From Stenopsyche tienmushanensis (Eukaryota; Arthropoda; Insecta; Trichoptera; Stenopsychidae), in NCBI GenBank assembly GCA_008973525.1, contig WACJ01000124.1, positions 3,472,001 through 3,536,000 of the forward strand: 64,000 bases of DNA, written 5' to 3'. This document shows positions 37,670-49,560 of this stretch, piece after piece (the first letter of the stretch is position 1; each line of letters begins with the position of its first letter). The notes beneath the pieces are model-generated. The model was given only the letters and a program-made list of their open reading frames with translations. It was not told where the DNA came from and did no database searches. The position numbers and the translations under genes were made by a program.

Positions 37670-39460
37670 TTGAACATGAATAATTCTTATACTTTTGATG
37701 AATCAAATATATAGACATGGAAATACATAAGCTTAGGTTTTTATGAATTTATAGTATGAATGTGCATATAATTCCTTAGCGTTAATTTTGTCTTGTTTAA
37801 CTATTTTCATTATGCATTGATTATTAAAATAAGGTTTCTCAAATATGATTTTATAAAGGATTTTCGTCTTGAGATTTTGTGATTTTAAATTCTCGGTATT
37901 TTCGTTGCGGGATGTATTTTACATTCAAATGTGAAAAAAAATTGTAAGTGCCATTACGGCGCTGAAAATTCCCAAGAATTCTGCATACATTTTTCTGCGA
38001 AAATTGAAAATGAGAAAATTTGCATGAACGCACGACTTTTTCTTTTGCGCCATAAATTGGGGAAAAAAAGTAAAGCGATAACAAAATGTAGGATTAAAAG
38101 CTTTAAATAAAACTTTTCCACTCTGTTGCTCGACGCTGTTTGATTTCGGCAAGAAGTGCCACCCGATGAAGTCATCCGGAACATACATATGCTTTCGGTG
38201 GGATTCGATGCGACTCCCTGGAAAAATGTAGATTCGGGGGGGAGGATAAATTTTTCCGGGGGCTCTGAGGGAAACAAGTGTATTTACCCTTCCGTCCAAA
38301 AATATGGGCATGTAGAATAAAGCGCCCTGGTGAAATGATAAACGGCCATGACAAAGTTGCCCCGACGCACCGGGTTTGAGAACCCATCGCTCAAATTGAA
38401 AAAAAATCATTGAGATGGAACTTTGGAGCTCAGAGCCGAAAATTGATGGCCCTACGGACGATCTCGAAATTTTTATCAAAACTGAAAAAACGACAAAACG
38501 TTTTAAACTATCATTTTATCATTATGTCAGACGGAGAGGACGGTATGAATAACATCACGTTTTTGCTTCGACATAATGCGAATTTCATAGACGGGAACAT
38601 ATTTGCGGGTTTGTTGGGTTTTATTCAATTTACATATCATTTCTGATCCCTTATACGATAAACAGATTTTGATATTGAAATTCGTACTTTGAAGCATATA
38701 ATTTAGCTTTCGGATGTGGGCTGCGAATCGAACTGCTTTCAGCAGAGGCCGTATTTGAATGTATTGATTATAGATATGTCAAAAACCAATATCTTATTGC
38801 TTATTGTTCGCAACATACTTCCAACGTTACAGGAATAGGCTTAACAAAGTATAAAAGCGATCTTCTGAAAATCCCATGGAAAATTTACCAATTCAAATTC
38901 TGTTCTTGATTGATACTATTTATCACATTTCATGCTTTCATTTTTACATGACTGCTAATACGATTTCATCCCACTCCTCATATTTAATTTGAAATACATA
39001 CTAAATTGTATATGAGGAAAATTTAATAAACAAGGACTATTGAATTTGAAATATAGTGATTCTGACCTTAATATATTTGGATTTCAAAACATCCTATTTC
39101 ATTGAAATCACATTGAGAAAATTTTAAATTATTAATATTCCATAGCTTAATAAATCACAGTAAAATAATTTAATTGAAATATATGTATAAGAGTATGAAA
39201 AAATCAAAAAGTGAAATAGATTAAATTATATCTTAAGGATATCGTAAAATAATGTGTAAATTTGGTTCATTAATTCCATGTCATCATCAACAATGCTAAA
39301 TAGTACAGGAGGCAGCGACCGAAATTTTGCATCCATTTCTACGAAGTTAATTTTTGTTTCAGTCAGTGTTTATACAATGTAAATCAGGAAAGTTACAGTC
39401 TACCAAGCTTTCAACGTTGTGGTCATTAATAACAATTTTCGAAACCTGAATAATTGTGCA

Positions 39461-39620
39461 TTAAATTAAATTCTACAAAGCTGCTTTTTTGTCTACAAAT
39501 AGTTTGCGTTAATGATTGCTAAATAAACGTCATCTAATTTCGATACAATATGGCTAGGGCTTCAGTAGACGTGGCAAAAGTTATAGCACGAGAACTTGAT
39601 TGAAGTATTGCAACTTTTGC
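39461..39620 (+). repeat. Dispersed repeat pair (B), about 160 bp
   Basis: Second copy of the segment at 14098-14260, in the same orientation, about 80% alike by eye, with shared CTACAAAGCTGC, ATTGCTAAATAAACG and ATATGGCTAGG. Class unknown. Confidence 0.6.
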
Positions 39621-41644
39621 AAATTTATGTAATATTTATTTAAAGGTCAAAATAAATTTACAGATAAAATTGTTATAATATCATCAGCCGAATGATGATT
39701 CTGAATCATCACACATATGTTAAATAGTATTTAATCAATGATTTTTAACAATTGCATTATATTTTTCGACATCGCGAATCTTAACGGCAATTTCATGATC
39801 TTTTTATTTGAAGCTTTCTTTCATTTTCTGCCATAATGTGGTCTGATGGACGACTTTATTCTCATCCGATAATTCAATAAGGCAATTGCTTCTCTTTTGA
39901 AATATAAGATCTTTTCATCTTGTTAATACTACCCAAAGAGTGAATTCCTGCACAATGAGAACTTCCGAGCTTATTCGAATAGACCATTATATTTGCTTTT
40001 AAAAGCTTCGCATTGGAGTTGATTCTGACAATTAGGAAGTTCGTCGTCATATTCATGCTGTGGGATTGTTACAATAGTGCTCTCGCAATGAGGATTTGAT
40101 GCAAGGCGATTTGAATATATTTTTAAGGATATTTTAAAGAGGTCTTGCTTAAAATTTTGACGTTATTTACGGGGTTGTTGTATAAAAACCTTTTGAATTA
40201 ATCTTGCATACGTTGACATGTGACGGAAACGTAAGGGTAATGGCAAATCGGAAATAAATATCACGGCGTGTACGTCATTTGCGGTGTACGCTCCAGCAGG
40301 AAGAAGCTGTTTTTTGGCGGAGAAGTCCTGAGTGCTCTCAGGAAGGGGAAGTAGGAAGCAGGGATGATTTATGGCGACGACCTCTTGCTGGAGCCAACAT
40401 TTCACGTTACTGGTAGTCGCCGTGGCAATATCCTCACGGTAACGGCTAAACTTTCACTTTCAGTCATCTCGTACATTTCTTTGTGTGCGGACCAGCGCGC
40501 CAGTATGGGTGTTTTTGTTTGCCCCAGCATCCCCATTGTTCCAATCACGACATCCCTTATAAACCGGATAGGGGCGATAAAAAATTTATGTATTAATATA
40601 GAGTCGGCTTTGTAGGAAAACATCCACGATACGGCGACACATACGACCTTTCCGCAAATTAAGGCCGGTCCGCCGCCTCATATGACGTGTGGATTTTTTC
40701 CTTATTCGTAAAACATATAGAAAAATCCGATATTTTTTAAAATCTCTATCGGACGACGTGTTGGCCATCCGTTGTGAATTTGATACTTTTTGTCACAACA
40801 TAAGCAAGGCCCGATTGAACGAATCGCGTGTTGATCGATGAAAGCCAAAAGAGACGTTGACGCAGCCAGAAGCCCTCAATCTTCTTTTATGCGTTGATCC
40901 AACGAGAATTCTGCAGAATTTTGTTCTGGCCCAAAAAAAAAGTTAAATAAGTTTTCCATTCGATTAAATCCTTAATCTCACGGGAGCTCGACGAATGAAA
41001 CTTTTGAATTCAGAGTAGCACACATCAAAGACACACAAGTTTGCCTCCTTAAATCATAGGATCAACTTTATTACATAAATAAAACATTGATCGACATCCA
41101 AATCCATCAAAAATCCTTTTCATATTTATTCAAAATCAAATTCAATATAATATACAGCACACAATTACAGAGCATACGATTACTAGCCATAGTATTTCGG
41201 CACTTTTGAAAGCATATTACAATATACAATTTTCACTCTCATTACACTCAATATTGATAATTTGCAGTTAAAATTATTCATACAATGATATTTTCCTGTT
41301 AACATGTCACGCATATTTTTGTGACCTTCGTGGTAATTAATTCGTTTTGGAAAGCATGTATGTAGTTAAAATATACTTATGATAACCATGTTTATTTTAC
41401 CAAAAGGACTTCCAATTCAAATATTCACTGCGCCTTTTGCTCGATATTGATGGATTTTGACTGCAGTGTTTTAATTTGCAATCATTCACTCAATGGTCCA
41501 TAAGAAGGAATATGTTTAATCAGTTTCTTTAGTCCATTTGTTTACTATTAAAAAAATAGTTTTAAGACGAAAGATTTATTTATTTATTTATACACTAACC
41601 CATTTTCGTATAACACCATCAATGTGACTGATAAAAATTTTGCT

Positions 41645-41760
41645 GAGACATATCGATATTCCCATTATTAGTGTCGTGGTGTAGTAAATACATCACCGGT
41701 AGGAAAAGGTTAATACCAAAATTTGAAAAACATATATGTCCTGTATATATGTATTTATCT
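41645..41760 (+). repeat. Composite repeat, fragment H5
   Basis: ACATATCGATATTCCCATTATTAG through CACCGGTAGGAAAAGGTTAAT and on into ATTTGAAAAACATATATG and CTGTATATATGTAT matches 32270-32380 of copy H2. The shared sequence continues past the AAGGTTAA end. So the MITE-like part and its flank were copied together, not inserted independently. Confidence 0.65.
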
Positions 41761-43879
41761 GGGATAAGGTAGGGGGTTGTTTTCATGACACCAATCTCGA
41801 GGTATTTTCTAGTTTATAAATACACATTAATGATTCACTTATGTCATATATACATTTATGGAAGTAAAAAATAATGTACTGGAAAAAATATATTCGAAAG
41901 GTAAATACAGGTTTTAGTAGCTCTGTGTATTAAAAATGTACTCAGTTTCTAAAAATACTTTCAATAAATCCTCATAAGCTAACTAATTCTAAAAAACATC
42001 GCGTTATAACATTTCAGCCGACGCTAACAACGTAATTCATAAAAATATGTCTCCCGAAAGTAATGTGTTAAGACACACTTGCAAAGCATTATGTCTTGTT
42101 TCATTTAATGGAAACATTTTAACCTTTGGGCGTTCTTACGGAAACACAAAAGACAGATATATGAACTTTTTAAAATATTAACATACTTGTAAAAGCTCTG
42201 TATACGTTAAATATGGACTGAATATTTGATATGTTTAATTGGATTTTGTATTGAAAACTTCTAGTGCTCCTTCAAAAAATATAAAATAGTCGAATTCTGA
42301 GACAAAATCTGTATCTATAATTTATATCAAAATTATATAAATATATATTTGATGGAATCGAAATACATATTGATGAAAGACCCGTTGAAAATTAGCGTCA
42401 AAAGGGTCACTCAAGTGTGTCGGTAAATTCTGTAATACGTAAACATACGTCACGCTGGTGTGTCGTTGTTTTATCACAAGACTAAATATACATTTTGTAA
42501 TGTATGTATTAATTTTATTTTTATTTTCAGGTATGTATTGATGTCATCCTTTTTGCGCGATTTTAACATGGCTGTGGTAAGTCTTAGCATGATAATTTTA
42601 GTGCGAAATGCTCACGTGTGCGTATTCGTTTGGATTTAAATTCGTTTTTTGGTATTCCAAATATTTCACGAACCATTAGGAAAAGTTGAAAAAACACCGG
42701 AATTTAATCATTTAACCCACTACACAATTTCGCTCCTGTTCTATACGTATATGAACGGGTTCAAAGGCCCCGTTCATTTTCAATCCCCATTTCCACTTCA
42801 TTAGGATATAAAAAACACACCGCGCTATTTTCACTGTTTCGTTACAATATTAAAAATTCTCTTTCAAATTCTCGGAAAAATATTTACGTTCGATTCCGCA
42901 CTTTAATGGGGATTAATTTCAGCTGATGGGCCGAACTGTACACTTTTATTCCAACAAAGCGCTGAATATTAAGGGCGAAAAGAATTTTCCGGGATAACGT
43001 GGCAGGGATAAGGACGATTCAATATTCTCGAGACGTTGCCAAAATCAGTTTACCTCGTTTGACTCCAAACACATTTGCGTCATGGGGGCATAAGATTTGC
43101 ATTTTTGATGATTCAGGGTCCTCCGATAACAATTCATATAAAATATTACGCGCAAACAGGAAACGAATATCTCATGGGAGTTCTTCCCTTGAAACACAAA
43201 CTATAATCATAATTTATCAAAATTATACCCAATAAAAACTTTCATAACAAATCTCTCTTTCATGCCGTCTCACATTATAATTTTTTCGCAAGAAATTTCA
43301 TTTGGTAATTCATCCCATTATCTCTCTGCGCTTTGTTTGTATATAATTGATAAATACTATATATGTATATAAATTATAGACTCTTAAGGCTATTAGAAAA
43401 TCAATTAGAAATTAAGAATCAATTTTGAATTACATTTTGCTCTTTTACACCATCAAACACGCTATGAATTTGGTCATTACTCCTCTGTAGATATTTTGTA
43501 CAAGAAATTTTGACCTATTTATTTTAATCTGATGAAAGTACATTACTTTTTTGGCATAGGATATAAATTGAAAATCTTTCCACCAACATTATTGACCGAT
43601 CGATATTTGTGTGTCACAACAACACAATTTTTCCACAAGCAATAAAATAATTCTCTGCTGAGTTAATAGAAAGATTGTTTAATACTAATCATAGAAATCT
43701 GAGATATATATATGTCTGAGGGGTATTTTCGATTTGCGTTGTATTTGTTGATAAATATACTTGAACGTCACGAAAAGTGAAACTTTAACCGGCAGTTGGT
43801 CGGAGAGAGAGGGAGAATCATTTGTAGCGTGTCCGTGTCCATCGTATACATCATAGAAACGCTATGCGCTTGCGTCGCG

Positions 43880-43926
43880 CCGCGTTTTCTATGTGTGTGT
43901 CTATACGTAGCATAAAGCAACCACTA
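43880..43926 (-). repeat. Dispersed repeat, second copy of window-start repeat
   Basis: On the minus strand this reads GTTGCTTTATGCTACGTATA then GACACACACATAG, matching bases 1-45 of the window. Its extent beyond 43880 cannot be judged, because the other copy diverges there. Confidence 0.45.
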
Positions 43927-44144
43927 TACCAGTAGTATTTTATTATATTTTACACAAACCCAGCTTCACCTTATAGCTTATAATTACCGTTAAGAAATAT
44001 AATTTTATTAGTATATATCTGTATCTTAATAAACTTATGGAAAATAAGAAGAAATTCGATTACCTTAAAATATTGTTGCACCGAGTGGAACGAACTCAGT
44101 CTTCAAAATAACGATTGTGTATAATAACCCGAAAAAATTTTATC

Positions 44145-44580
44145 TAACAGATATCGTACACCTCATCAGCACGATGAAGGCTACTAATTCGAGACATTCC
44201 CACCGAAATCTGGACGCTTGGAAACAATGGCGTAACTACTAATTGGCGAGCTTAGGCGACGCCTAGAGGCAGTAACTGTCTAATCTATATATATATATAT
44301 ATATATATATAGAGTACATGTATATTTTCAAATTATTATATTAATCTTTCCCCACCGATGATGTATTTACTACACCCCGACACTAATAATGGGAATATCG
44401 ATATGAAATATAATAGATACGGGATTCAGAATTTTTGTATTGCTCCGTAATGTAATTACGAATCACATCATAGTATCATAGTATATAAGTATTCATCTGC
44501 AGCGGCGGAAATAAATAATTTGTCGGGAAATCGGGAATTTTGCAATTTTCGAGCAGAAAGGAATTTTATCAGTCACATTT
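44145..44580 (-). repeat. Composite repeat, copy H4
   Basis: In inverted orientation relative to H2 this holds, in order on the + strand: the 44145-44340 section (matching 32340-32526), a TA microsatellite, TTAATCTTTCCCCACCG, GTATTTACTACACC, AATAATGGGAATATCGATAT, TAAGTATTCATCTGCAGCGG and AATTTGTCGGGAAATCGGGA. Unlike the other copies it runs directly into a transposase fragment (44520-44744). It is therefore the copy closest to the source element. Confidence 0.7.
44286..44311. repeat. (TA)13 microsatellite
   Basis: This is an uninterrupted run of TA dinucleotides, 26 bases long, inside composite repeat H4. The corresponding place in copy H2 has only a short TATATATGTGTATATAG, so the tract expanded after the copies separated. 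Confidence 0.9.
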
Positions 44581-44744
44581 ATGGTGTTCATCAACTCCAA
44601 ATAACATTTAAATATCTGATGACGATATCTTCAACGAGTGTGGAGTCTGAACGTGCATTTTCAGCAGCAGGTTGCTTGATTATATATCCTTGCGAACACA
44701 TTATTAACAACATTGGGAATAATGAAGATTTTTATTCAAAATAA
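44520..44744 (+). pseudogene. hAT transposase C-terminal fragment
   Basis: This frame encodes TISSTSVESERAFSAAGCLI (residues 42-61 of the fragment), the signature of the hAT dimerisation domain (S-S-x-x-S-E-R-x-F-S-x-A-G). The remainder of the transposase (BED finger, catalytic core) is absent, and the frame stops shortly after. The first 20 or so residues come from the adjoining repeat H4 and are not protein-like. The fragment links the composite repeat family to a hAT ancestor. Confidence 0.75.
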
Positions 44745-46697
44745 AATTTCATATTTTGGTTCAAAGTTATAGTTTTATCAACAAATTTGGGAAATTGAAA
44801 TATTTCCTATTTCGAATCTATCGTCTCAATTCAATTTATTACTAAATAATATCCTTAAAAATATAGATATTTGCCATCTAGCTGCTTTTTAACGACGTAT
44901 TATTATCAATAAATAGAATGTAATATAAATATGAATTGTTTTATTCCAGTTCAAACAAAAGGGGAATACAATGGAAAAGGACCTCTTTAAAACCCTTTAT
45001 TCCAGAGTTATGGCATATCCAATTTACATAAAATTAAAGAGACATTTTCGTAAGAATGTAGTGGAATGTTATTTATTATTTAACAGCGAATTTTTACGTT
45101 TTTTTTTAGCTTTTGGCTGTGAATATGTGACTTTTCGACGATATTTAAATTAAATCTGTTTATAAATATTTCAAGTGTTGGATATCTTCATCCATGAAGT
45201 ATTAACGCGTCTGTTTTTATAAAGCGTTCATATATCAAAGTTATCATTCCGTTTTTACAGCCCGGGGAGTTCACATTTTAAACAAATTAAATCGCCTGGG
45301 GAATGCTTAAAAGCAATTTTCGTGAATTTGTTTGTTATATTTCGGAAATTAGTTATACCAGGGGGGGGTATTTAAAGCATCCCCGGTATTTTATTTCGAA
45401 TGTGGGTTAATCCACTCCCATATTTCGTTTATATTGAGATTCTGGTCACAATTTCTGCTCGTGGATGGTATCAAAAGAAATTCCTTTGAGATGTGGATTT
45501 CCCTCGCTACCTTTTTACAAAATTTCACACTCGAATGACCTATCCACTTTTGTAGCAGTGCTTTCCAAACTTAACAGGTGATTGAGTTCCGATTGTCGAC
45601 CCATACACGTGCTTATACTGCGGAGCTTTGTACGGGCTCCTTATTATGATCCGAGGCAATGATGGAGCCCCATTGACGTCTGGGTAACGTATCGATTTTG
45701 TCGATAAAAAGTATTGAGAGAATCGGTTATTTATGCTCCGTTAAAATCCATTTGAATAATGTCAAGATTATCGGTGATCAGGTTTTGCTTCCCAAGAAGA
45801 AACATCGTATTTTTTGTGTTGAACCCTAATATTTCCCCGAATGAATTATGTACATTTCACGTCTCGGATCTTACACAAATCCTTAAATCATAATCGTTAC
45901 GAGATGGATTTCGTAAGTCTGCTCTAAAGTTCTTAATGACATGTCTCGGTAAAAAACGGATTTCTTGCGGCCTTAGCCTTTGGGAGTAATTAATATGTCA
46001 AAAGACGCAGCACTCGTTAAAGTTTAATGACTCCTTATCCGTATAATGTTAATGACGAAGATGTGAAGAAGAACATTTGTTGCAATATTTTGTGTTGGGA
46101 TGATGAGCAGATGTTGTTTGAAAACACATGGTTTTTTTTCATTCTCACGCTTCTCTCTCGATCGTGGAAGATTTCACTGAACGTTCATTTTCTACTTGAA
46201 TTGCCGTCAAATCGGTCTCGAATTAGATTTTTCTCGCTTGTATTAATTGAAACAGTAATAAACCGTCAAATCGGTAATGGTGGCAACTCAAAGCAACTCT
46301 TTGAAATATAAAAACTAATTTATTTTTCTCCAAGAACGAATTTCATTAAAAAATAAGATTGCAACACCTCAGAGTCTGAGTTGTGACACACTCAGACATT
46401 CTGACGCAAAGGGCCACATCGAAACACGTCTTGAAGTGTACTTGAAATCATAAAGGTATTTTATATTAATGGAACTTCAGACGAGCCAAATATATTTTTC
46501 CTTTCAAAAACGCTTCTTCAAACAGTAAAATCCTAAGATTTAATCTTCGTTTCAATTACGCGCAATGGATTTTAAACATTTTTTTTTCTTCGTTCAATAC
46601 GTTTTTTACCACACTGAACCATCACACAAAATGAACGAAATTGAAATTTAACAAAATCCCTTTCAAGAAACATTCCCATTTAATCCATTCTACATTA

Positions 46698-47543
46698 CTT
46701 TAAATCAGGAGTTCCCAATCTTGTGTCCGCAGGTGCATATGCACATTTGGATGCTATTTACACACGGCAACACGTTCAAACCGAGACTGAATCAATAATC
46801 GATAAATCTGTTATTTTTGCTGGAACAAAAAACCGGAACTGAACCGATTCGATAATATAGTCTTTTTCGGTTCGGTATAGATTTTACGCGAAAGAGAGTT
46901 TTGTTGATTTTGATGTTGACATAATATGCAACATTTACCATTCTTATGCAGAATTTGATCATCAGATCAGAATTTGTATTCATCTGATAATTCTGTAACC
47001 TTTGCTTTTTTCATCTTATTAAATCAATACTTCAGATAATGGAACTTCCAGATTTCAATTTGTTTCCTAGTGTAATGCATTCCAAGCTGAGACTTCCAAA
47101 CTTCTAGCCGAAAATAATCTTGACCTAACTTTTGGAACAGTTTGAAAGTAGATTCCAGCAAATTATCAATATCGAGTCTATGTCTACATATTTTTGATAC
47201 ACAAATACATTACCGAAACTGCTAAATACATAGCAAAACAAATTCTTCTGCTAAATAATTCAAGAAGAAACATTGAAAATAAAGAAGATATTTCAGATAC
47301 TCAATATGACAAATATGTTATTGAAATATCACGATATGGATTAAAACCTTAGGAATTTAGTGGACCATAAAAAGCATAATCTTTTTAAAAAAAGGAAGCA
47401 TTAAAATCAAATCCTGTTTACAGGTTGCACATATTTGTGCGAATGTATTTTCTTCTTGATTGTTTACGGTTGTATTTATTATCTTGCATTCGCAGCAACT
47501 ATTTTTTGCAATCAGAGGATGGTTGAGAATCCCTGCTTTAAAT
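46698..47543. mobile_element. hAT-type element, 830 bp, TSD CTTTAAAT
   Basis: The exact 8-bp duplication CTTTAAAT (46698-46705 and 47536-47543) flanks 46706-47535. The ends are CAGGAGTTCCCAATCTTG and, reversed, CAGGGATTCTCAACCATCC, the CAGGGGTTCCCAACC style of terminus common in Charlie-like hAT elements. Inside there are only broken coding-like pieces on the + strand, such as ETAKYIAKQILLLNN. A CGGTTCGGT-rich piece at 46815-46875 may be a further nested insertion. The element is non-autonomous. Confidence 0.82.
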
Positions 47544-49394
47544 CATAGCGCAAGCATTTATTTTAATGGGACTTCTTAAAGTGTCCCAGCAATAAAGTCA
47601 TCGATTTGTTCTGGATTCCTTCAAAGCCCTTAATCCGACGAAAAATGTTTGAATTGGGTAGAATCGGATTAAAAACAAATTCTTGCTTCGGTCTCAATAC
47701 ATTCCTAATAAGCTAAACTACTAATCGAATCGAATCCAATGAAATCCTTGCCCAGTGAGCATATTTTCATTCGATCCTTTATTTAAACGTTTGATACTAT
47801 TTATACGCTGAGAGAAGATCTTTTCAGATTATATTAATATTTCAATCGAGCGATTTGCTGAATAAATGAGATAAATTTGTTCTTCGTCATTTTATTCTAA
47901 AATGTATCTTTTTTGAATATATTTATGTTACTAAAACCATAATCAATTATAAAATAACAAGTCTATTTAAAATATTACAAGAGGGTCTTTCTGGATCCCC
48001 AAAAAAGACATTGTTATTTTCTCAACCCAAATACGATGCATCTAGTAAGAGTGAGGCAAACTTTTCAGGCAGGTAGCAGAATATTTTCACCGAAATGCAA
48101 CTTAGGGTCGGGCGAGGGTTAAACTCGGGTCTTTAGCTAAAATGAGTTGAAATACGACCGTCAAGAACATGAGGAAAAAACGTTTATCTAAGAACGGCCA
48201 GTCATCTGTTGTAACATAATACTCTGTTTATAAATGTCAATATTCCGACGACTCGAGTTGAAAGCACAAACGACATTTTACGAATCACGGGTGGTCATAT
48301 AATAGGCAGACTGTCCTTTCATGGGTGAATGGGATTGTATAAACTCGCTCAAAGTAAACTATGTAATTTGTTTATTTTTTGTTGAAAGCAATTTAATGCA
48401 CATTTTCTTGGCGACCTGGTTCCTGCTCGTCTCCCAGGGATCGTCGGATTGTTCTTCTGTACTTTGTAGGTGTCTCCTGTTGAGCAGGAAGTATCTGCAC
48501 TGACGTGCCAAGACCAAACTTTTAATTGCCATCGAGTTTGTTTTGGAAGCGAAGTACTCGCAATTCGCAGTAGAATTAACATAAGTAAGCATCCAGGGAA
48601 CGATCTTATCCTGGAAGTAGCGGAATACTTTGTTTATTCACATTATGTATCTTATAAAGATAATCATAGCCCTCTGTATAAACGTTCCAGGCATTTATAA
48701 ATGAATAATTTGCTGAGAATCAAATAGAGTGAACATTCGCCCATATGAACCCCAAAAAAATATTGATTTATCGACTACCTTATTGATAAATTGGAACAAA
48801 CTAATTTTACAGCATTTTAAGTTGTATTATCGGTGATTGCATGTAATAATCCATAGTAGACTCTTCTAAGGGTAGAATTTTCAGGCGGTGGTTTCCTATT
48901 TGCCTTCGATATTTGATAAGGCTAGGATAAAATTATTTGAATAGGAATTTTGCTAGGAAAGGATGTATGCATATTTAATAATTAATATTTTAATTATTAT
49001 TATAAATCCAGTTAGTTATAAGCAGTCCTGCACGACTTTATAAATTGCCTCAGTATTTACTTTTTCAACTTCAAGAAATCGGGTTAAATCTGGATCAAGA
49101 CCATCGATTTGATATATTAACACATTCCTATCCGCTTACTTGAAAATGCATGTTTGTAGTTTGAACCTTTGACCCCTAAAAAATAATATATTCCAATTTT
49201 ATAGAAATATGATATTATCCATATTCAAAAATATTCTTAATCATTGAAATGAATAAAATGTAATACTATATATAGAAATTATGTAAAATATAGATATTCT
49301 GCATAAAAATTTAAAGTGATAATAATGACTTTCTTCGCATTAGATATTTGTTCCTATTCATAAACCATCATCAACAATTAAAAATATCCTTATA

Positions 49395-49560
49395 TATGGA
49401 TGGTGGGATACCAATGGAATAATTCATATTGAAGCTGGTCAGACAATCACAGTCTATTGTCAACAATTAGAGCAATCAATCCTGCTCCATCCTACCCCAT
49501 CCACTTTATTCACCGGATATCGCACCCTCTGATTACTATTTGTTTAGGTCTTTCGAACAC
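49395..49560 (+). pseudogene. mariner transposase remnant
   Basis: The + strand reads IYGWWDTNGIIHIEAGQTIT then VYCQQLEQSILL, the mariner core following the WWD block. A deletion then joins directly to HPLYSPDIAPSDYYLFRSFE, with the third catalytic Asp. The second Asp region and about 30-40 residues are missing. Wording differs from the mariners at 11036 and 34856, so this is a third lineage. No terminal repeats were located. Confidence 0.82.

Larger units (their letters stand above)
30000..42530 (+). other. bib: bib intron 2, middle part
   Basis: Outside the annotated repeats and mariner fossil I see no gene. The stretches 30000-31950, 32530-34850, 35510-37205, 37670-39460 and 39620-41640 are AT-rich with scattered open frames. 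GC-richer patches at 30270-30570, 32950-33720, 38150-38560 and 40200-40700 carry overlapping open frames on several frames at once, which argues for composition rather than coding. None of these frames resembles a MIP helix or any family I know. Confidence 0.65.

Noticed and set aside
37925..38479. 184-codon minus-strand open frame, the longest in the window
   Set aside because: Several other frames overlap it on the same strand, the peptide has no recognisable domain, and the segment is just a GC-richer patch poor in stops.
38700..38775. Possible tRNA-like segment (GCGAATCGAACTG)
   Set aside because: No acceptor or D-stem pairing could be built around it.
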